Assembly (NCBI GenBank): GCA_016292335.1
Contig: JAECRX010000195.1
Coordinates: forward strand, 1-8,041
Source: Candidatus Sifarchaeum subterraneum
GTDB lineage: Archaea > Asgardarchaeota > Sifarchaeia > Sifarchaeales > Sifarchaeaceae
Length of the DNA: 8,041 nucleotides
Direction of reading: 5' to 3'
A program made the position numbers and the translations under genes. The notes under the pieces were generated by a model. It saw only the letters and a list, made by a program, of their open reading frames with translations. It was not told the DNA's origin and did not search any database. Shown here one piece after another: positions 1 to 5,565 of the stretch (positions within the stretch are counted from its first letter, which is position 1; each line of letters starts with the position of its first letter).

Positions 1-2
1 TA

Positions 3-152
3 AAGAACGTTGTAGAGCAAGCTACCAAGACCTTACAAGATTTGAGGATAGCTGAAGTGTCTAAACTAGATGTCAAGCTTGAAAATGGCAAAATAGTGGC
101 ATATAGAGCACGGGTAAAATTAAGCTTCAAATATGAAAAAGAAGAAGATTAA
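3..152 (+). CDS. Dodecin family protein, C-terminal part (cut by window edge)
   Basis: An open frame enters from the left edge and ends at TAA 150-152, giving 49 residues. The order KNVVEQATKTLQDLRIAEV, then a D-V-K-L-E-N-G-K turn, then A-Y-R-A-R-V-K-L-S-F, matches the helix plus the last two beta strands of dodecins. These are small proteins of about 65-75 residues that assemble into hollow dodecamers binding flavin or a related cofactor, so roughly 20 N-terminal residues are missing. The tail ends in acidic and lysine residues (KEEED-like). It is the only clear plus-strand gene and is unrelated to the histidine cluster. The flavin-contacting residue on the first strand lies outside the window, so the ligand cannot be judged. 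Confidence 0.85.
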   Translation, partial: KNVVEQATKTLQDLRIAEVSKLDVKLENGKIVAYRARVKLSFKYEKEED

Positions 153-165
153 TACTATTAAAACA

Positions 166-194
166 TCTTTTCTCTTCTTTCCTTATCTTTTTTT
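166..194 (+). terminator. Oligo-T terminator after dodecin gene
   Basis: A pyrimidine-rich stretch with several T runs begins 14 nt after the dodecin stop codon and ends in seven T's at 188-194. No hairpin precedes it. Such T-rich tracts are the usual intrinsic termination signal in archaea. Confidence 0.45.
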
Positions 195-377
195 ATCTGT
201 TTATCCTTATTTCTATACAATTAAAAGCCAATATACTCAATGAAGCCAAAATAATACCAAAAAGAGCAAGGTATTTTGACATACTTATTACCTAAAATAA
301 CCTATATCAAATCAGATAAAATTTTGCACAAGAATTGATGTGGGTGGCTATATTTTTATAAAGACCAAGCAAGAAGA
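195..377. other. AT-rich spacer, no gene seen
   Basis: I see no credible coding frame here. One half of a 10-bp inverted repeat (AATTGATGTG at 333-342; partner at 731-740) lies here and brackets the element at 378-653. The word ATTTTTATA at 352-360 recurs at 703-711 on the other side of the element, in both cases shortly before GACC. Confidence 0.4.
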
Positions 378-409
378 CCACCGTTTTTAAACGGTGGATG
401 AATTGCGTT

Positions 410-650
410 ATGCTTAAATAGATTTTTGCGCATATATGGTGTGTGTCAACCTGTAGGCAAGTGGTCGGCATACGAGTGCTCTTCTGAACCCTGTATGCCA
501 TAAAGCCGAATGGGTCTGGAAAGGGACACAGTAGGGCAGGGACTGCCAGATTTCAAGCCTGTGATAAGCCGATACCTGATAAAGGTATGGTTGGAGACGC
601 CTCAGGTCGTCAATGAAGCAGGAAGCCACCCAATTCATTGGGTGGTAGTT
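410..650 (+). pseudogene. tnpB: tnpB remnant (both ends kept, core deleted)
   Basis: TnpB is an RNA-guided nuclease of roughly 350-400 codons. Here about nine N-terminal codons and 45 C-terminal codons remain. The start ATG CTT AAA (410-418) gives MLK; a one-base shift then gives R-F-L-R-I-Y (420-437), which resembles the MLKAYKFRIYP-type opening of the family. In the downstream frame a TAA at 501-503 precedes the segment with GQGLPDFKPV and NEAGSHP (about 534-630), which reads like the usual C-terminal tail. The catalytic D, E and D of the RuvC fold and the zinc-finger cysteines are absent. The piece therefore cannot be an active nuclease. Confidence 0.5.
467..645 (+). ncRNA. Possible omega-RNA-like structured RNA in element right end
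   Basis: In IS200/IS605 elements the guide (omega) RNA overlaps the tnpB 3' end and the right end. That part is what has been kept here, and it is dense in hairpins: GGCATAC/GTATGCC (467-473 with 493-499), GGCAG/CTGCC (535-539 with 543-547), ATACCT/AGGTAT (572-577 with 583-588), GACGCC pairing with GG-T-CGTC (596-601 with 605-611, one bulge) and the terminal 9-bp stem (626-645). If transcribed rightward past 653, the guide would be the flanking sequence. Transcription is not shown by the sequence, and selection for transposon ends alone could explain some of the stems. Confidence 0.35.
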
Positions 651-771
651 CACTTAGCTTACCACAACAAAATTGAATTTCGTGTATACAAAGTTAGGCG
701 AAATTTTTATATGACCTTGAAGTAACCCTGCACATCAATTTCTCTATGAGGATTCTTGATTACATCAAATG

Positions 772-836
772 CTCAAAAGACCGCTCAGCATTCGTTACTC
801 TATCTAGAGAACTTTCGTAGGCTTTTGAGGTTTTTT
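772..836 (+). terminator. Compound hairpin followed by T tract
   Basis: CTCAAAAG (772-779) pairs with CTTTTGAG (822-829), directly followed by G and TTTTTT (831-836). Inside the loop, GTT-a-CTCT (794-801) pairs with AGAG-AAC (806-812) around a 4-nt loop, with one bulged A. It could end plus-strand transcripts coming from the transposon-derived element, or be a small structured RNA. No plus-strand gene lies just upstream. Confidence 0.3.
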
Positions 837-841
837 AATTA

Positions 842-858
842 ATAAAACGATAAAAAAA
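842..858 (-). terminator. Oligo-T terminator after FKBP gene
   Basis: On the minus strand the FKBP stop codon runs straight into a T7 run, followed by ATCG and then T4. No GC-rich stem precedes it. This fits an archaeal-style T-tract terminator. Confidence 0.5.
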
Positions 859-1287
859 TCAAGAAGAAATCTCTACCACTTTGATCTTAAAATTCAATAC
901 TTTTCCAGCTAGGGGATGGTTCAAGTCAATAGTTACTTCTTCATCTGTTACTTCTATTATCCTTGCAGGTATCTGTGCTCCATTTGGCAAATTCACCGCT
1001 ATCATCATTCCAGGCTTTAGTTCTTCTTTTGGATGTTCACCTCTTGGTAATTTCTTAATTAATTGAGAGTCATATTCACCATATGCTTCAGATGGTTGTA
1101 GTTTGATTTCCTTTTCTTCTCCTTTTTCCATTTCTATCACTGCGTTTTCAAAGCCCTTTATTATCCGTCCAGCACCAACTTCAAACTCTAATGGTCTGCC
1201 ATGTCTTTCAGAACTATCAAAAACAGTTCCATCATCTAAAGTTCCTTCGTACTCAACTTTTACTGTATCTCCTTCTTTTATTGGCAT
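859..1287 (-). CDS. FKBP-type peptidyl-prolyl cis-trans isomerase (SlyD-like, short archaeal type)
   Basis: The 142-residue product should be a cytoplasmic folding helper that catalyses cis-trans isomerisation of X-Pro bonds. The FKBP fold is split: residues 1-70 carry GDTVKVEYEGTLDDGTVFDSS (ligand-site Tyr13, Phe23, Asp24) and the I-I-K-G-F-E-N-A segment at 42-49, and Tyr69 sits in A-Y-G. The last strand has LNFKIKV at 131-137. Between them, about residues 71-122 form the insert-in-flap chaperone domain typical of SlyD and archaeal short FKBPs, with LNHPLAGK just after it. There is no His-rich metal tail as in enterobacterial SlyD. The ATG is preceded by AGGAG with 8 nt spacing. The gene lies 302 bp downstream of hisI behind a probable terminator, so it is probably transcribed separately. 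Confidence 0.92.
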   Translation of the reverse strand: MPIKEGDTVKVEYEGTLDDGTVFDSSERHGRPLEFEVGAGRIIKGFENAVIEMEKGEEKEIKLQPSEAYGEYDSQLIKKLPRGEHPKEELKPGMMIAVNLPNGAQIPARIIEVTDEEVTIDLNHPLAGKVLNFKIKVVEISS

Positions 1288-1360
1288 ATTATCAACTCCT
1301 TTCGTCGTAAAACAAGCATAGAACTCGTTTTAACGGTTTATTTGCAATTAAAGTTGATAT

Positions 1361-1368
1361 TATTTAAG
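1361..1368 (-). promoter_or_regulatory. Candidate TATA element for FKBP gene
   Basis: The minus strand reads CTTAAATA about 73 nt before the FKBP start. With archaeal spacing this would place transcription start near 1337-1343 and leave a leader of about 50 nt. The match is loose and the whole spacer is AT-rich, so this is a weak call. Confidence 0.22.
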
Positions 1369-1554
1369 TGTTTTGTTTTTTTGCCTTTTACGTTCAAAAA
1401 ATTAGCTTATCTAATTATTTCTGCCTCTTAAAATGGAACCAGATGCTGTACTAAGATATTTTATCAATATCTATGCGTTACTGAGTTATTTTTAGTTTTG
1501 AAGATAGCTTTAAACAAATCAATTTCTACCGAAGAAGATGTCTCTTCTAATCAA

Positions 1555-1570
1555 GGAAAAAAGAAAAGTT
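1555..1570 (-). terminator. T-rich terminator at end of his cluster
   Basis: About 20 nt after the hisI stop the minus strand reads AACTTTTCTTTTTTCC. This is a plausible T-tract terminator for the his transcript. A short hairpin (1533-1548) lies just beyond it rather than before it. Confidence 0.4.
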
Positions 1571-1589
1571 CTGATAGGTTCTTTTAATT

Positions 1590-2003
1590 TCACTTTTCCT
1601 TATAAACTTCTTCAGGCGAGAAAACCTTTGGTTCTATTATAGTTCCGTCTATAGTTCTGAAAAAACAAGAATAATATCCTTTGTGACAACTCGCTACAAT
1701 TGGCTCCACTTTGAATAAAAGAGAATCTTGGTCACAATCGACTAAAATCTGTTTGACTTTTTGGACATGGCCTGAACTGATTCCCTTTTGCCAAATCTCC
1801 TTCCGTGAACGTGAATAATAATGCATGAGTCCCGTGGTAAGTGTTTTCATTAAACTTTCCTTGTTCATAAATGCCTGCATTAGAACTTTATTGTTTTTTG
1901 AATCTTGTGCTATCACCAGCACTAATCCATTCATCTTTTTAAAATCTATTCCTTTGATTATTTCTTCCGCTTCATCTACAGAAAATACAACTTTGTTTTC
2001 CAA
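1590..2003 (-). CDS. hisI: Phosphoribosyl-AMP cyclohydrolase (monofunctional HisI)
   Basis: HisI opens the adenine ring of phosphoribosyl-AMP to give ProFAR, the third step of histidine synthesis. The 137-residue product carries the full family signature: HYYSRSRKEIWQKG (61-74), SSGHVQ (77-81), the metal motif D89-C90-D91-x-D93, then S-C106-H107-K-G and C113-F-F-R. The three cysteines are the expected zinc ligands and the aspartates bind Mg2+. The length matches stand-alone archaeal HisI; there is no fused HisE (pyrophosphohydrolase) domain, and hisE is not in the window. The start appears to be TTG, with GAGGA 9 nt upstream and no good ATG nearby. Only 16 bp separate it from the hisF stop, so the two are surely cotranscribed. 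It is the last gene of the cluster. Confidence 0.95.
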   Translation of the reverse strand: MENKVVFSVDEAEEIIKGIDFKKMNGLVLVIAQDSKNNKVLMQAFMNKESLMKTLTTGLMHYYSRSRKEIWQKGISSGHVQKVKQILVDCDQDSLLFKVEPIVASCHKGYYSCFFRTIDGTIIEPKVFSPEEVYKEK

Positions 2004-2012
2004 TTGAAATTT

Positions 2013-2017
2013 TCCTC
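2013..2017 (-). promoter_or_regulatory. Ribosome binding site supporting TTG start of hisI
   Basis: GAGGA lies 9 nt before TTG 2003-2001, in the short gap after the hisF stop, and supports a non-ATG start. Confidence 0.6.
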
Positions 2018-2019
2018 GC

Positions 2020-2841
2020 TTATTCTTTTTTGAATCTGACTGGAATTCCCTTGTCTCTCAGATATTCCTTAATTTCTGAGATTGTATAAATCCCAAAATG
2101 AGCAATGCTAGCAATCAAGGCGGCATCTGCTTTTCCCGTTGTTAATCCTTCATATATATGTTCTAGAGTCCCCGCCCCACCACTTGCAACTACTGGTAAG
2201 TTTACGTTTTCACTAATCGTTCTTGTTAAGGGAATATCATATCCCATCTGCGTGCCATCTCGATCCATACTGGTCAAAAGTATTTCTCCGGCTCCTAATT
2301 CCTCAGCTTTTTTGGCGAACTTAACCGCGTCAATGCCAGTTGGTTTTCTTCCACCATATATCCAGACCTCAAACCAACAAGGCCCTTCCTCTGTTTGAAC
2401 TATTATACGATCTCCAGGTTTTGATTCTGGATCGACATAAATTCTTTTCCCATCAATAGCTGATACAATACATTGACTACCAAAGATTTCAGAAGCTTCT
2501 TTTATAATATTGGGATTGTTCACAGCTGCTGTCCCCATGGAAACTTTGTCTGCACCAACAGTGAGCATTGAATTTATGTCATCTATTGTATGTAATCCGC
2601 CTCCAACTGTGAATGGAATGGAGATAACATCTGCTATCTTTTTTACAACATCTTTCATAATACCTCTTCGTTCATGGGAAGCTGTGACATCTAAAAAGAC
2701 CATTTCATCTGCGCCTGCTTCATCGTAAGCGATAGCGCATTCTACGGGGTCTCCTGCATCACGAAGATTCACAAATTTTACACCTTTAACAACTCTTCCC
2801 TTATTAAAATCCAAACATGGAACAATACGCTTTACAGACAT
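2020..2841 (-). CDS. hisF: Imidazole glycerol phosphate synthase, cyclase subunit HisF
   Basis: HisF uses ammonia and PRFAR to form imidazole glycerol phosphate plus AICAR. The 273-residue (beta/alpha)8 barrel has both catalytic aspartates at the canonical places, Asp11 in VPCLDF and Asp130 in VSAIDGKR, plus phosphate-binding FTVGGG and VASGGAG. Numbering agrees with the family only when the ATG at 2841 is the start. A GTG nine bases upstream also gives an open frame, but its G is the last base of the AAGGAG ribosome site. Relative to the Thermotoga enzyme there is an extra loop of about 20 residues (roughly 135-157, DPESKPGDRI onward), a feature I associate with archaeal HisF. The ammonia-gate residues Arg5, Glu46, Lys99 and Glu186 (E167 in Thermotoga) and the HisH-docking Asp98 are all present, although hisH next door is destroyed. 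The gene lies 55 bp after hisA. Confidence 0.97.
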   Translation of the reverse strand: MSVKRIVPCLDFNKGRVVKGVKFVNLRDAGDPVECAIAYDEAGADEMVFLDVTASHERRGIMKDVVKKIADVISIPFTVGGGLHTIDDINSMLTVGADKVSMGTAAVNNPNIIKEASEIFGSQCIVSAIDGKRIYVDPESKPGDRIIVQTEEGPCWFEVWIYGGRKPTGIDAVKFAKKAEELGAGEILLTSMDRDGTQMGYDIPLTRTISENVNLPVVASGGAGTLEHIYEGLTTGKADAALIASIAHFGIYTISEIKEYLRDKGIPVRFKKE

Positions 2842-2849
2842 TGAATTCA

Positions 2850-2855
2850 CTCCTT
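2850..2855 (-). promoter_or_regulatory. Ribosome binding site of hisF, decides ATG over GTG
   Basis: AAGGAG sits 8 nt before ATG 2841-2839. The upstream in-frame GTG (2850-2848) overlaps this site and so is not the start. Confidence 0.75.
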
Positions 2856-2896
2856 AAATTTTTCAATATAATTTTTTGGGGCATAAAATTTCATCC

Positions 2897-3637
2897 TTAA
2901 GTATTTTTAGTTGTCAATTCTCCTCTAGAAACTTTTAGTGCTTCTTCCAAAGTAAATTTTTGGTCATATAATGCCTTGCCAACAACGACTCCTGGTACGT
3001 TTATTTTTTTAAGGGCTAAAAGGTCTTTTAGGCTTCCAACTCCTCCTGCAGCTATTACAGGAATCTTTACTGATTTAATCATCATATCAGTATTTTTAAT
3101 GTCTGGTCCGGTTAATGTACCGTCCGATTCAACGGATGAGAAAAGTATCCAACCTGCCCCCAATCGTTCTATTTTTTTGGCAAACTCAAAAGCATTGTAT
3201 TCTGATTTCTTTTTCCATCCCTCAATTGCGACATCTCCTTTTTTATGATCTAATGCGACCATGATATGCTCTTTACCGAATTGATTAGATAATTTTTCAA
3301 CGATTTCTGGCTTTTTGATCGCTAAAGTACCAAGAATTATTTTCTCTGCTCCAGAGTCTATAAATCGTTCTGCTTTTTCAGTTGATCTTATTCCCCCGCC
3401 AACTTGTACTTTGATGGAGAGTTCATTTATTATTTTATGAATAATTCTTTCATTTGTTTTCTTTTTGCCTAACGCACCATCTAAATCGACGATGTGGAGT
3501 ACTTGGGCCCCTTTTTCTTCCCAAATTTTTGCCATTTTTAGAGGGTCATCTGAATAAATGGTTTCATACTTTGGGTCACCTTTAACTAATCGAACACATT
3601 TTCCATTTTTTATATCGACTGCAGGTATGATTATCAA
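2897..3637 (-). CDS. hisA: ProFAR isomerase HisA
   Basis: HisA converts ProFAR to PRFAR by an Amadori rearrangement, the step before HisF. The 246-residue (beta/alpha)8 protein begins MIIIPAVDIKNGKCVRL when read from TTG 3637. This places the general-base aspartate at residue 8, as in the family, and the general-acid aspartate at 130 (VALDHK). VQVGGGIR (78-84) and AAGGVGS (196-202) are the paired phosphate-binding segments. A longer frame from ATG 3664 adds nine residues (MKFIKGEEI) that no HisA needs; it lacks a ribosome site, and its first codons overlap hisH debris. The TTG instead has GGGAG 8 nt upstream. It shows the normal hisA substrate features, with no sign of a PriA/TrpF dual role that I could defend. 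hisB lies upstream across the dead hisH, hisF follows. Confidence 0.95.
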   Translation of the reverse strand: MIIIPAVDIKNGKCVRLVKGDPKYETIYSDDPLKMAKIWEEKGAQVLHIVDLDGALGKKKTNERIIHKIINELSIKVQVGGGIRSTEKAERFIDSGAEKIILGTLAIKKPEIVEKLSNQFGKEHIMVALDHKKGDVAIEGWKKKSEYNAFEFAKKIERLGAGWILFSSVESDGTLTGPDIKNTDMMIKSVKIPVIAAGGVGSLKDLLALKKINVPGVVVGKALYDQKFTLEEALKVSRGELTTKNT

Positions 3638-3645
3638 TATTTCTT

Positions 3646-3650
3646 CTCCC
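3646..3650 (-). promoter_or_regulatory. Ribosome binding site supporting TTG start of hisA
   Basis: GGGAG is 8 nt before TTG 3637-3635. The ATG at 3664 has only AT-rich sequence upstream. The choice is confirmed by the catalytic Asp falling at position 8. Confidence 0.7.
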
Positions 3651-3653
3651 TTG

Positions 3654-3737
3654 ATAAATTTCATGAAATATATTCAGAAGTTTTAGTCCAACTTCTCCGC
3701 TTTTCTCTGGCAAGAATTATTATATTCCAAAATAAAT
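3654..3737 (-). pseudogene. hisH: hisH remnant (C-terminal scrap of IGP synthase glutaminase)
   Basis: HisH hydrolyses glutamine to feed ammonia to HisF and is normally about 200 residues. In the hisB-hisA gap one minus-strand frame reads I-Y-F-G-I, two TAA stops, then F-L-P-E-K-S-G-E-V-G-L-K-L-L-N-I-F-H-E. This is the C-terminal HisH motif (F-G-x-Q-F-H-P-E-K-S-G-x-x-G-L-x-x-L). The glutamine codon has become TAA, there is one extra stop codon, and the catalytic-triad His of FHPE is Leu (TTG), while the triad Glu remains. Everything upstream, including the nucleophile Cys and oxyanion region, has been deleted, and hisB ends only 25 bp away. The frame runs past its expected end into hisA without a stop. 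The position between hisB and hisA is where hisH sits in many his operons. The call rests on one motif of about 17 residues in the right place. Confidence 0.8.
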
Positions 3738-3761
3738 TCATAACAGGAGGAGATGGAACCT

Positions 3762-4340
3762 TTAAAGAACTTCTTTTACGCTTGGAATTTCTTCTTTTCT
3801 TCTAGGATCTATTGAGACCGCCTTTCTTAAAGCTACTGCGAGTGCCTTAAAAATTGCTTCTGCTTTGTGATGGTCATCATCGCCATAAAGTGCATGAATA
3901 TGGATATTTGCCTTCAATGACGCGCAAAATGAAAATAAGAAATGTTTGATATCATTAGTGGCTAAATCTTCAATTATTTTATCTTCAAATTTGGTATCAA
4001 TAACACAATATGGTCTTCCACCAAGATCCACCGATACTCTTGCTAAAGAATCATCCATAGGAATGATTGCCCATCCAAACCTGAATATTCCTGCTTTATC
4101 TCCAAGAGCTTTATTTAGCGCTTCACCTAGTGTAATTGCAGTGTCTTCGATAATATGATGTACTAGATCCCCTTCTGATTTTATTTTTATGTCAAATAAC
4201 GAATGTTTCGACACAGAAGCCAGCATATGATTTAGAAATATAGAAGGCGTTTCAATTTTTGAGTTACCGGTGCCGTCTAAATTTATAACAACTCTTATTT
4301 CTGTTTCTTTTGTCTTTCTCGTTATTTTTGCTTCCCTCAA
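3762..4340 (-). CDS. hisB: Imidazoleglycerol-phosphate dehydratase (HisB, monofunctional)
   Basis: HisB dehydrates IGP to imidazole acetol phosphate. The 192-residue product is the usual length of the dehydratase alone, without a fused histidinol-phosphatase domain. It shows the two repeated metal motifs of the family: HHIIEDTA (61-68) and DDHHKAEA (155-162), plus His38 in LNHML, PMDD (94-97) and the IHIHALYGD segment (146-154). These histidines and glutamates hold the two Mn2+ ions of the 24-mer. The start is TTG; the sequence then reads REAKITRKTKETEI, a typical HisB opening, and GGGGG lies 8 nt upstream. Only 4 bp separate it from the HAD stop, and its ribosome site lies inside the last HAD codons, which points to coupled translation. 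Confidence 0.96.
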   Translation of the reverse strand: MREAKITRKTKETEIRVVINLDGTGNSKIETPSIFLNHMLASVSKHSLFDIKIKSEGDLVHHIIEDTAITLGEALNKALGDKAGIFRFGWAIIPMDDSLARVSVDLGGRPYCVIDTKFEDKIIEDLATNDIKHFLFSFCASLKANIHIHALYGDDDHHKAEAIFKALAVALRKAVSIDPRRKEEIPSVKEVL

Positions 4341-4344
4341 TTAA

Positions 4345-5535
4345 TTATCCCCCTTTTATTTTTTCAAATACGTCTAATAGCATTTTGGTGTCATATAGAA
4401 TCAAATCCGTCTCTAGTTCTTTAAATTTGGACAAAGTTTCATTTTGATTCGATCCTAGGACCCCCACACTAAGCACTTTTAGATTTTCTGGAGCATTTTT
4501 AGCCATTAGGATATCTGAAACTGTATCCCCAACATATAAGCAAGTATTATAAGGCTCCTTTATTCTTGATAGGGTATAAACAAGAGAGAAAGGATTTGGT
4601 TTTCCAAGATTGATTTGTTTCCCATAAAGTTTTTCCTGTCTTTCTTCCTCCTCTTCTACAACTTCAAGAAAAGTAAGTAAATCTTTGTTAAAATATTTAA
4701 TGATTGGTGCTATAACACGAATGGCTTGCTTTCCAGGTCTTCCTGAACAAATTCCGAGTTTCTTTATATCATATTTTGAAATTAATTTTTCCAAATCGTC
4801 TTGTGTCAAAAGAAGTTTTTCTGATTGAATTAATCCATCAAAGTTATACAGGGGATCTAGTCCATAAATCTCACTAAATAACTCCTTACCTAAATATATT
4901 TCTTCGAATATCCACATTATCAGATTATTTTCAATCTCTTTTTTGAACTGAATCATTCGGTTAATTTTCTTTAACATTTTTTTGCCAAAAACTTCTTCAA
5001 TGAACTTCTCTCCAGAAGAACTGCCAGATAAATCTAGGCTAGATATATAATCATTGAACGAACAATTTTTATCAAATTTTTTATTCAAAAGTAAGGTTGC
5101 GTCAATATTCGGCTTGACGTAATTACCAATTTTACCTAAAATCTCAATAGTTTCTCGAAAACTGTAACTTTTTTCAATCATCTCAATTAGTTCGTTCAAA
5201 TAACTGTTTTCATCTAATTTTTCAGCAGATGCCAAAATATGTGCTAGATAGAAAAGAAGAGTTGTATATGTCAATTCCCAATCGTTATTTAGTCCTCCTG
5301 TATTTCTAAGTTTTTGAATATCAACGTTATTAATTAGAGAATCACTTTCTACCTTTTCGAAACAAAAAATGTCTGAGAAAAAAAAATTCACTGTTTTTTT
5401 AATAGCTTCTATGTATGATTGAGTTACATCAACGAGAACCCCGTCACAATCAAAAATAATTACATTTGCCTTTTGAATACCCTCAACTGAAGTTTTTTTA
5501 ATTAGCACTCCTTCGATTGGTTGTACATATTCCAA
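4345..5535 (-). CDS. HAD-superfamily (IA-like) phosphatase, candidate histidinol-phosphatase, enlarged cap
   Basis: Counting from the preferred TTG at 5535, the 396-residue product has all four HAD motifs: D29-C-D31-G-V-L-V-D36 (nucleophile and acid/base), S264 in ICSGRP, K312 in LGKPNP, and D337/D341 in YVGDTVSD. NNDWELT at 83-89 recalls the small HAD-IA group modelled as TIGR01548, found in haloarchaea and cyanobacteria. The cap between motifs I and II is about 225 residues, far longer than usual. A Lys/Glu/Asn-rich insert at roughly 105-205 separates NDWELT from FEEIYLGK. The gene sits between hisC and hisB, 30 bp after hisC and 4 bp before hisB, while HisB has no phosphatase domain. I infer histidinol-phosphate hydrolysis; motifs alone do not show the substrate. 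An alternative start, TTG 5556, is disfavoured because its nearest G-rich site is 1 nt away. Confidence 0.85.
   Translation of the reverse strand: MEYVQPIEGVLIKKTSVEGIQKANVIIFDCDGVLVDVTQSYIEAIKKTVNFFFSDIFCFEKVESDSLINNVDIQKLRNTGGLNNDWELTYTTLLFYLAHILASAEKLDENSYLNELIEMIEKSYSFRETIEILGKIGNYVKPNIDATLLLNKKFDKNCSFNDYISSLDLSGSSSGEKFIEEVFGKKMLKKINRMIQFKKEIENNLIMWIFEEIYLGKELFSEIYGLDPLYNFDGLIQSEKLLLTQDDLEKLISKYDIKKLGICSGRPGKQAIRVIAPIIKYFNKDLLTFLEVVEEEEERQEKLYGKQINLGKPNPFSLVYTLSRIKEPYNTCLYVGDTVSDILMAKNAPENLKVLSVGVLGSNQNETLSKFKELETDLILYDTKMLLDVFEKIKGG
4349..4353 (-). promoter_or_regulatory. Ribosome binding site supporting TTG start of hisB
   Basis: GGGGG, within the last codons of the HAD gene, is 8 nt before TTG 4340-4338. 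The HAD stop TAA lies between them, suggesting translational coupling. Confidence 0.6.
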
Positions 5536-5544
5536 ATTATTTTT

Positions 5545-5549
5545 CTCCC
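5545..5549 (-). promoter_or_regulatory. Ribosome binding site supporting TTG 5535 start of HAD gene
   Basis: GGGAG is 9 nt before TTG 5535-5533. The upstream TTG at 5556 has GGG only one base away and is less likely. Confidence 0.5.
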
Positions 5550-5565
5550 AAAACAATCCCTTTTA

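Larger units (their letters stand above)
378..653 (+). mobile_element. IS200/IS605-type derivative, internally deleted (MITE/PATE-like)
   Basis: Both ends are marked by perfect 9-bp hairpins with 2-nt loops: CCACCGTTT/AAACGGTGG at 378-397 and CCACCCAAT/ATTGGGTGG at 626-645. The second is followed by TAGTTCAC. Subterminal palindromes rather than terminal inverted repeats are the mark of IS200/IS605 elements moved by a Y1 transposase (TnpA). Between them lie traces of the accessory gene tnpB: a start reading Met-Leu-Lys at 410-418, then, after a one-base shift, R-F-L-R-I-Y at 420-437, and a tail whose frame at 510-650 contains GLPDFKPV and EAGSHP, typical of TnpB C-termini. The middle of tnpB, with its catalytic RuvC residues, is gone and no tnpA is present, so any movement would need enzymes supplied from elsewhere. 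The exact cleavage ends cannot be fixed. The family identification is by motif recognition. Confidence 0.62.
1288..1589. other. Intergenic region between hisI and FKBP gene
   Basis: About 300 bp with no convincing gene; in particular I see no hisE-like remnant after hisI. It holds a perfect 7-bp stem AGATATT/AATATCT (1454-1460 with 1466-1472) and a 6-bp stem AGAAGA/TCTTCT (1533-1548, 4-nt loop). The putative hisI terminator is at 1555-1570 and the putative FKBP promoter near 1361. Confidence 0.4.

Noticed and set aside
378..645. CRISPR-like repeat pair formed by the two similar hairpins
   Set aside because: There are only two copies about 230 bp apart, with different loops and stems, framing tnpB traces; they are transposon ends.
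414..653. Minus-strand open frame of 79 codons across the transposon relic
   Set aside because: It lies wholly inside the hairpin-rich element, resembles no protein I know, and is best explained as antisense of the tnpB tail and omega-RNA-like region.
510..725. Plus-strand frame of 71 codons taken as an independent small gene
   Set aside because: Its first part is the TnpB C-terminal tail and it has no ribosome site; it is a relic, not a gene.
1288..1589. Possible hisE or riboswitch in the spacer after hisI
   Set aside because: No hisE motif is seen in any frame, and the short AT-rich stems are too weak to name a riboswitch.
2848..2850. GTG as hisF start
   Set aside because: Its G is part of the AAGGAG ribosome site, and the ATG at 2841 puts the catalytic Asp at position 11 and its partner at 130.
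3638..3664. ATG 3664 as hisA start
   Set aside because: It has no ribosome site, and the extra nine codons overlap the hisH scar in another frame.
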